Translations under genes and position numbers: made by a program
Notes under the pieces: model-generated
What the model saw: only the letters and a program-made list of their open reading frames with translations
What the model was told of the DNA's origin: nothing
Database searches by the model: none
Shown here: positions 6,744-10,221 of the stretch, piece after piece
Position numbering within the stretch: position 1 is the first letter of the stretch
Layout of the letters: each line of letters starts with the position of its first letter
Assembly: GCA_964624795.1 (NCBI GenBank)
Contig: CAZUZS010000114.1
Location: 1-10,221 of the forward strand
Length of the DNA: 10,221 bases
Reading direction: 5' to 3'
From: CAZUZS01 sp964624795
GTDB lineage: Bacteria > Calditrichota > Calditrichia > RBG-13-44-9

Positions 6744-7732
6744 TATTTCAGCAGCAGCATCCTTCTAATCTGCCTCATGCCGTTGGTTTGCAGCGAGTAG
6801 ATGTAAATTCCGGACGCCAGATTTGAACCGTCGAATTGTATTTCATGATTGCCGGCATTCATCCTGCCATCCACCAAGGTCGCCACCAGCCGGCCAGTAA
6901 CATCCGTTACCCGCAGCGTGACATTAGCATTGGTGGGAATCGTAAATGCGATAGTCGTAACAGGATTGAACGGATTTGGATAATTTTGCTGAAGGGCAAA
7001 TTTATCGGGCTTTTGCAGGTCTTCGTTTGTCACAGCCGAGGCCGGGCTGTAGTAAATCGTCAGAAGCGGACGATTTGCCGCAGTCGGATTTTCGCGGCTG
7101 TCGAACCGTTTGGCGGTCTGACCAACGCTTTCTTGTCCTTTAATCAGCCAGCCAAAATTGTTCGCCGGATTGTCCAGCCAATCCTGCACATCCGAAACCA
7201 TTTGTGCGGTGCTCCCCCAGTCATAAAATCCGGTTCCGTTCACAGAAGCCGTGGCGCTTGCGGTTCCCGAAAAATCGCCGCCGGGGTCAGTCCAAAATAC
7301 CGTGTCATAAAACCTGTGGATCCAGGTCGCATCGCCGGTGGTTGCGGGAGCGCCCGCTCCTTCCTCGCCCGGCGCATTGGAAGTCCCCTCCCCCCAGCTA
7401 TCCAAAACAGGAAAAATCTGCATATCGATATTCCCGGCTACTGTTTTCGACATGTACAATTGCAGGAACACACTGTCAATCGAAGCTCCGGCCGGCACAT
7501 TCCCGGATACATCAAACTCTAACAAAGCCCGGCGAATGGCCCCGGTCGATGTTGTGCCGGAAAACAGGTAATCCCCGGCACCATTGCTCAATGCCCCGGC
7601 AGCGTCTTCATACAGGGTATTGTCCTGGCTTGGATTTATGCTGACCGAATTTTGAGCTGCAAGAATATTCCATCCCGCCATAACGAGAATCGCTGCGATT
7701 AGCGCTCGTGAAAAAATTGTAATGAATCTCAT
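6743..7732 (-). CDS. Secreted DNRLRE-domain protein with type IX-style sorting domain
   Basis: The product is 329 residues. Residues 1-26 are a Sec signal peptide (cleavage near ILAA|Q). Residues about 30-229 match the DNRLRE/CBM-like beta-sandwich pattern: INPSQDNTLYED, SNGAGDYLFSG, IRRALLEFDVS, then VPAGASIDSVFLQLYM and a closing RPLLTIYYS strand. Such domains are found in secreted proteins of many bacteria and often accompany carbohydrate or surface binding; no catalytic residues are evident. Residues 250-329 form a C-terminal sorting domain beginning NYPNPFNP, with VTDVTGRLV, DGSNLASGIYIYSL and a basic end, closely like the tail of the protease in this window. The frame could begin at 7804, but ATG 7732 is preceded by AAGGAGGAG (7739-7747) at six bases and gives a proper signal peptide. 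It appears monocistronic. Function beyond export to the cell surface is unknown. Confidence 0.9.
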   Translation of the reverse strand: MRFITIFSRALIAAILVMAGWNILAAQNSVSINPSQDNTLYEDAAGALSNGAGDYLFSGTTSTGAIRRALLEFDVSGNVPAGASIDSVFLQLYMSKTVAGNIDMQIFPVLDSWGEGTSNAPGEEGAGAPATTGDATWIHRFYDTVFWTDPGGDFSGTASATASVNGTGFYDWGSTAQMVSDVQDWLDNPANNFGWLIKGQESVGQTAKRFDSRENPTAANRPLLTIYYSPASAVTNEDLQKPDKFALQQNYPNPFNPVTTIAFTIPTNANVTLRVTDVTGRLVATLVDGRMNAGNHEIQFDGSNLASGIYIYSLQTNGMRQIRRMLLLK

Positions 7733-8032
7733 GCTGGTCTCCTCCTTAATTAATATTACCTGAATTAACGCGCCATCCTGTTTTTCGTTTCGTAATTGAG
7801 ACAAGGTGTCAAATTTGGTGCCCGGAAGTTTTTTTCCATTTCAGGATGCACAAATAAGCGGCATAAAAAAATCGACCGAAATAAACCCCAATTAATCGGA
7901 TTGAAGTAAAACCAAATTTCAAACATTCGCCCGATTCTGCAAAAGCGATTTGATTAAGCACCATAAATTCAATAAATTCCCCAAAATATTGCAGGATTTC
8001 AATATCAAACCAAAACCGGATAAAGACCTGCC
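7733..8032. other. Divergent intergenic region between the DNRLRE gene and the ABC importer operon
   Basis: The 300 bases are AT-rich and must hold outward promoters for both sides. On the minus strand a perfect -35-like TTGACA (revcomp of 7807-7812) lies upstream of the DNRLRE gene, but no good -10 follows at normal spacing. The tandem ATAAATTCA/ATAAATTCC (7963-7980) precedes the importer. No gene, tRNA or strong hairpin is seen. Confidence 0.5.
7950..7978 (+). promoter_or_regulatory. Candidate sigma70-like promoter for the ABC importer operon
   Basis: TTGATT (7950-7955) and TAAATT (7973-7978) are separated by 17 bases, each matching four of six consensus positions. Transcription would start near 7985 and leave a leader of about 48 bases. 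In AT-rich DNA such matches occur by chance, so this is only a candidate. Confidence 0.28.
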
Positions 8033-8785
8033 GTGATCAGCGTCGAACATGTTTCGAAAAATTTCGCGAAAAATGAAGCGCTGAAGGACATCAATCTGCG
8101 GATTGCCGATGCACAAACCACGGTGCTGATCGGACCCAGCGGCAGCGGCAAATCAACACTGCTAAGAATCATCATCGGTCTGATCAGGCCGGATGCCGGA
8201 TTAGTCAGGATCGACGGGGAGACGCTAAATTCTGAAAATATCCGGCAGATGCGGCAGCAAATCGGGTATGTCATCCAGGAAGGCGGTTTGTTCCCGCACC
8301 TGACCGCCCGGCAAAATGTCTCCCTGATGGCCGCTTACCTGGGGTGGACAAAGAAGAAAATCGGAGATCGCGTGAGCGAGTTGGCAGAGCTGACCAAATT
8401 CCCGGTGGATGGCCTGGACCGCTACCCGGCGCAGCTTTCCGGCGGGCAGAACCAGCGGGTCAGCCTGATGCGGGCGCTCATGCTGGATCCCGGCATTCTC
8501 CTGTTCGATGAACCGCTTGGCGCACTCGATCCGCTTATCCGCTACGATTTGCAAACCGACCTCCGGGCAATTTTCAGGGAACTGAAAAAGACAGTGGTGC
8601 TGGTGACTCATGACATCAGCGAAGCGGCCTTTTTCGGCGACCACATCGTACTGATCCGGGACGGCGCCATTGTTCAGCAGGGCAAAATCCGCGATCTTAC
8701 GGAATCGCCCGCCACGCCGTTTGTCACGCGGTTTATCCAGGCGCAGCGGACAGCGCTGGATAACAGCAGCGGGGCGCGCAAATGA
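8033..8785 (+). CDS. ABC importer ATP-binding protein, Opu/ProV-like (quaternary amine type)
   Basis: The 250-residue protein is a complete ABC ATPase on the cytoplasmic face: Walker A GPSGSGKST (34-42), Q-loop Gln82, signature LSGGQ (135-139), Walker B LLFDE with Glu160, D-loop ALDP, and switch His193. The sequence IGYVIQEGGLFPHLT and the ending EAAFFGDHIVLIRDG are typical of the OpuCA/ProV/EgtV group. The C-terminal CBS domains that sense ionic strength in OpuCA/OpuAA are absent, since the protein stops soon after the ATPase core; osmotic gating by that mechanism is therefore unlikely. The start is GTG, giving the expected MISVEHVSK N-terminus; no strong Shine-Dalgarno precedes it. Its stop overlaps the next start as ATGA, so the two are translationally coupled parts of one importer. 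The substrate is likely a betaine, choline, carnitine or related compound, not decided by this subunit. Confidence 0.92.
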   Translation: MISVEHVSKNFAKNEALKDINLRIADAQTTVLIGPSGSGKSTLLRIIIGLIRPDAGLVRIDGETLNSENIRQMRQQIGYVIQEGGLFPHLTARQNVSLMAAYLGWTKKKIGDRVSELAELTKFPVDGLDRYPAQLSGGQNQRVSLMRALMLDPGILLFDEPLGALDPLIRYDLQTDLRAIFRELKKTVVLVTHDISEAAFFGDHIVLIRDGAIVQQGKIRDLTESPATPFVTRFIQAQRTALDNSSGARK

Positions 8786-10221
8786 GTGATCCCCAGAAAA
8801 TATTTGGCAGGAGGTCACCTGTCATTTTTTCGAAAGCTCCCGCTTGCCTCATTGTTTGTTTTTTGATTTTGCTGATTTTTCAGTCCGGCACAGCGTTTTC
8901 GCAGACCTCGCCGGTTTTGAAGATCGGCTCCAAGAAATTTACCGAATCGGTTATTTTGGCCGAGCTGGCAACGCAGCTCGCCCGCACCGAATACCCGGAT
9001 GTGGAGCACCTCCGCCAACTGGGCGGCACCCGCGTGTTGTGGGGAGCACTGCTTGCCGGCAATATCGACCTCTACCCGGAATATACCGGCACCCTGACTC
9101 ACGAGATTTTCGCCGGTCAGCAAATCCACGACCGGCAGGAGTTGATTCGGGTTATGGCAGAACACCACATCCTTATGAGCAAGTCCCTCGGCTTCAGCGA
9201 CAACTACGCGCTGGGAGTGCGGGAGGCGTTGGCGGAAAAACTGCACCTGCAAACGATTTCGGATTTGAGAAAATATCCGGATCTAAGATTCGGCTTCAGC
9301 AACGAATTCATGGATCGCAGCGACGGGTGGCCGGGGCTGCGCGCCGCCTACAACCTGCCCCAGCAAGATGTGCGCGGCCTGGATCATGACCTGGCTTACC
9401 GCGGTATCGCCAGCGGCGCCATCGATGTGACCGATGTTTACTCCACCGACGCCAACATCCGATATTACCACCTGCGTGTACTAAAGGACGACCGGCATTT
9501 TTTTCCGGATTACCAGGCGGTTTTTGTCTACCGCGATGATGTCCCACAGCGTTTCCCCTCCGCGCTGCCGGCAATCCTCAAACTTCAGGGCAGCATTTCA
9601 GACTCGGAGATGATCGATCTGAATTCGCGTGTAAAAATCGACGGAATCCCCGAGAAGAAGGTGGCCGCGGATTTCATCAAAGAGAAATTTGGCATAAAGA
9701 CACGCTACACAGAAAATACGTTTTGGGGAAGACTTTTTCTTTACACCAGGCAGCACCTTTTTCTGGTGGCAATTTCTCTTCTGGCCGCTATCATCATTTC
9801 CATCCCGCTTGGCATACTGGCATTTCTTTACGGCCGGCTGGGGCAAGTCATCCTCTCGGTGGTCGGCATCCTGCAAACCATTCCTTCGCTGGCGTTGATT
9901 GTGTTCATGATTCCGCTGCTGGGAATCGGGAATATGCCGGCCATCGTGGCGCTGTTTCTTTACAGCCTGCTCCCCATTGTGCGCAACACCCACTCCGGCC
10001 TGCAGGAAATTCCCATCGCTGTACGCGAATCAGCGGAGGCGCTGGGACTCCCCCGCCTTTCCCGGCTGCGGCTTGTGGAGCTGCCGCTGGCTTCGCGATC
10101 CATTCTTTCCGGCATTAAAACATCGGCGGTGATCAACGTGGGAACCGCCACCCTGGGCGCGCTCATCGGCGCCGGTGGTTACGGGCAGCCAATCCTGACC
10201 GGCATCCGCCTGGACAAGGTT
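8782..10221 (+). CDS. Fused substrate-binding protein and permease of an Opu/ProU-like ABC importer, 3' end off the window
   Basis: There are 480 codons before the right edge. A signal-peptide-like or anchor hydrophobic stretch (about 20-40) precedes an OpuCC/ProX-type binding domain (about 45-305) with hallmark motifs: KIGSKKFTES, DLYPEYTGT (96-104), FGFSNEFMDRSDGWPGL (170-186) and VTDVYSTDANI (216-226), then DDRHFFPDYQAVFV. A permease domain follows from about 315, with membrane segments near 326-350, 355-380 and 384-402 and the EAA loop ESAEALGLP (416-424) that contacts the ATPase; GTATLGALIGAGGYGQPI is the usual final region. Roughly one to two membrane segments are missing. In OpuA and EgtU-type fusions the binding domain follows the permease; here it precedes it. 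The ATG at 8782 overlaps the ATPase stop but has no clear Shine-Dalgarno; a perfect AGGAGGT lies inside the gene at 8809. Ligand: probably a quaternary amine or similar; it cannot be chosen from sequence alone. Confidence 0.92.
   Translation, partial: MSDPQKIFGRRSPVIFSKAPACLIVCFLILLIFQSGTAFSQTSPVLKIGSKKFTESVILAELATQLARTEYPDVEHLRQLGGTRVLWGALLAGNIDLYPEYTGTLTHEIFAGQQIHDRQELIRVMAEHHILMSKSLGFSDNYALGVREALAEKLHLQTISDLRKYPDLRFGFSNEFMDRSDGWPGLRAAYNLPQQDVRGLDHDLAYRGIASGAIDVTDVYSTDANIRYYHLRVLKDDRHFFPDYQAVFVYRDDVPQRFPSALPAILKLQGSISDSEMIDLNSRVKIDGIPEKKVAADFIKEKFGIKTRYTENTFWGRLFLYTRQHLFLVAISLLAAIIISIPLGILAFLYGRLGQVILSVVGILQTIPSLALIVFMIPLLGIGNMPAIVALFLYSLLPIVRNTHSGLQEIPIAVRESAEALGLPRLSRLRLVELPLASRSILSGIKTSAVINVGTATLGALIGAGGYGQPILTGIRLDKV
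8809..8815 (+). promoter_or_regulatory. Strong Shine-Dalgarno AGGAGGT inside the start of the fused binding protein-permease gene
   Basis: AGGAGGT is in frame as tandem rare Arg codons (Arg10-Arg11) of the longest reading. Nothing canonical follows at normal spacing: the in-frame codons are GTC at 8821 and ATT at 8824 (nine bases away). A start at ATT would give MFSKAPACLIVCF, a compact signal peptide. Either an unusual start is used or the motif is incidental. Confidence 0.4.

Noticed and set aside
6836..7522. 228-residue plus-strand open frame
   Set aside because: It is antisense to the DNRLRE gene, has no ribosome site, and its composition looks like translated noise; the minus-strand frame has signal peptide, domain and sorting motifs.
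3377..8032. Search for tRNA, CRISPR array, insertion sequence or riboswitch in the intergenic regions
   Set aside because: No cloverleaf, no regularly spaced repeats, no transposase fragment and no known riboswitch core could be recognised by eye.
8225..8818. 197-residue minus-strand open frame
   Set aside because: It is the reverse of the ABC ATPase, which carries every expected ATPase motif in the plus frame.
8815..9252. 145-residue minus-strand open frame
   Set aside because: It lies opposite the binding-protein domain, whose motifs such as DLYPEYTGT are diagnostic; GC-rich codons leave the opposite frame open by chance.

Overview
The window looks like a chromosomal segment from a diderm bacterium of the FCB supergroup, perhaps Calditrichota, candidate phylum KSB1 or a relative. 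Two secreted proteins end in the Por/type IX-style C-terminal sorting domain with the NYPNPFNP box. A third gene carries a beta-barrel domain that I recognise as DUF5777, a family typical of that group. Base composition is balanced in genes and AT-rich between them. The phylum is an inference: no rRNA or other marker gene is present.

Layout, left to right. (1) 1-3376, minus strand: a large secreted S8 (subtilisin-like) protease that lacks only its last few residues at the left edge. (2) 3377-4211: about 835 bases without a convincing gene, holding several small inverted repeats. (3) 4212-6455, minus strand: a cluster of three monoheme c-type cytochrome genes, read in the order 6455 to 4212. 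The first is a periplasmic CX4CH cytochrome domain fused to a C-terminal outer-membrane beta-barrel. The second is a lipoprotein paralogue of that cytochrome domain, cut by a 100-N assembly gap. The third is a membrane-anchored CXXCH cytochrome. (4) 6743-7732, minus strand: a secreted DNRLRE-type protein with the same kind of sorting domain as the protease. (5) 7733-8032: a divergent intergenic region. (6) 8033-10221, plus strand: an Opu/ProU-like (quaternary amine type) ABC importer, made of an ATPase overlapping by ATGA a second gene that fuses the binding protein to the permease; this second gene runs off the right edge.

How they work together. The cytochrome cluster reads as an electron-transfer module reaching the outer membrane, and its barrel-cytochrome fusion is the most unusual object here. 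By layout, though not by visible homology, it resembles Cyc2-type cytochrome-porin fusions. The protease and the DNRLRE protein are independent cargoes of a type IX-like secretion route whose machinery is not in this window. The ABC importer is a separate operon, with the binding protein placed N-terminal to the permease rather than C-terminal as in OpuA/EgtU-type fusions. No tRNA, rRNA, CRISPR array, transposase or integrase was seen.
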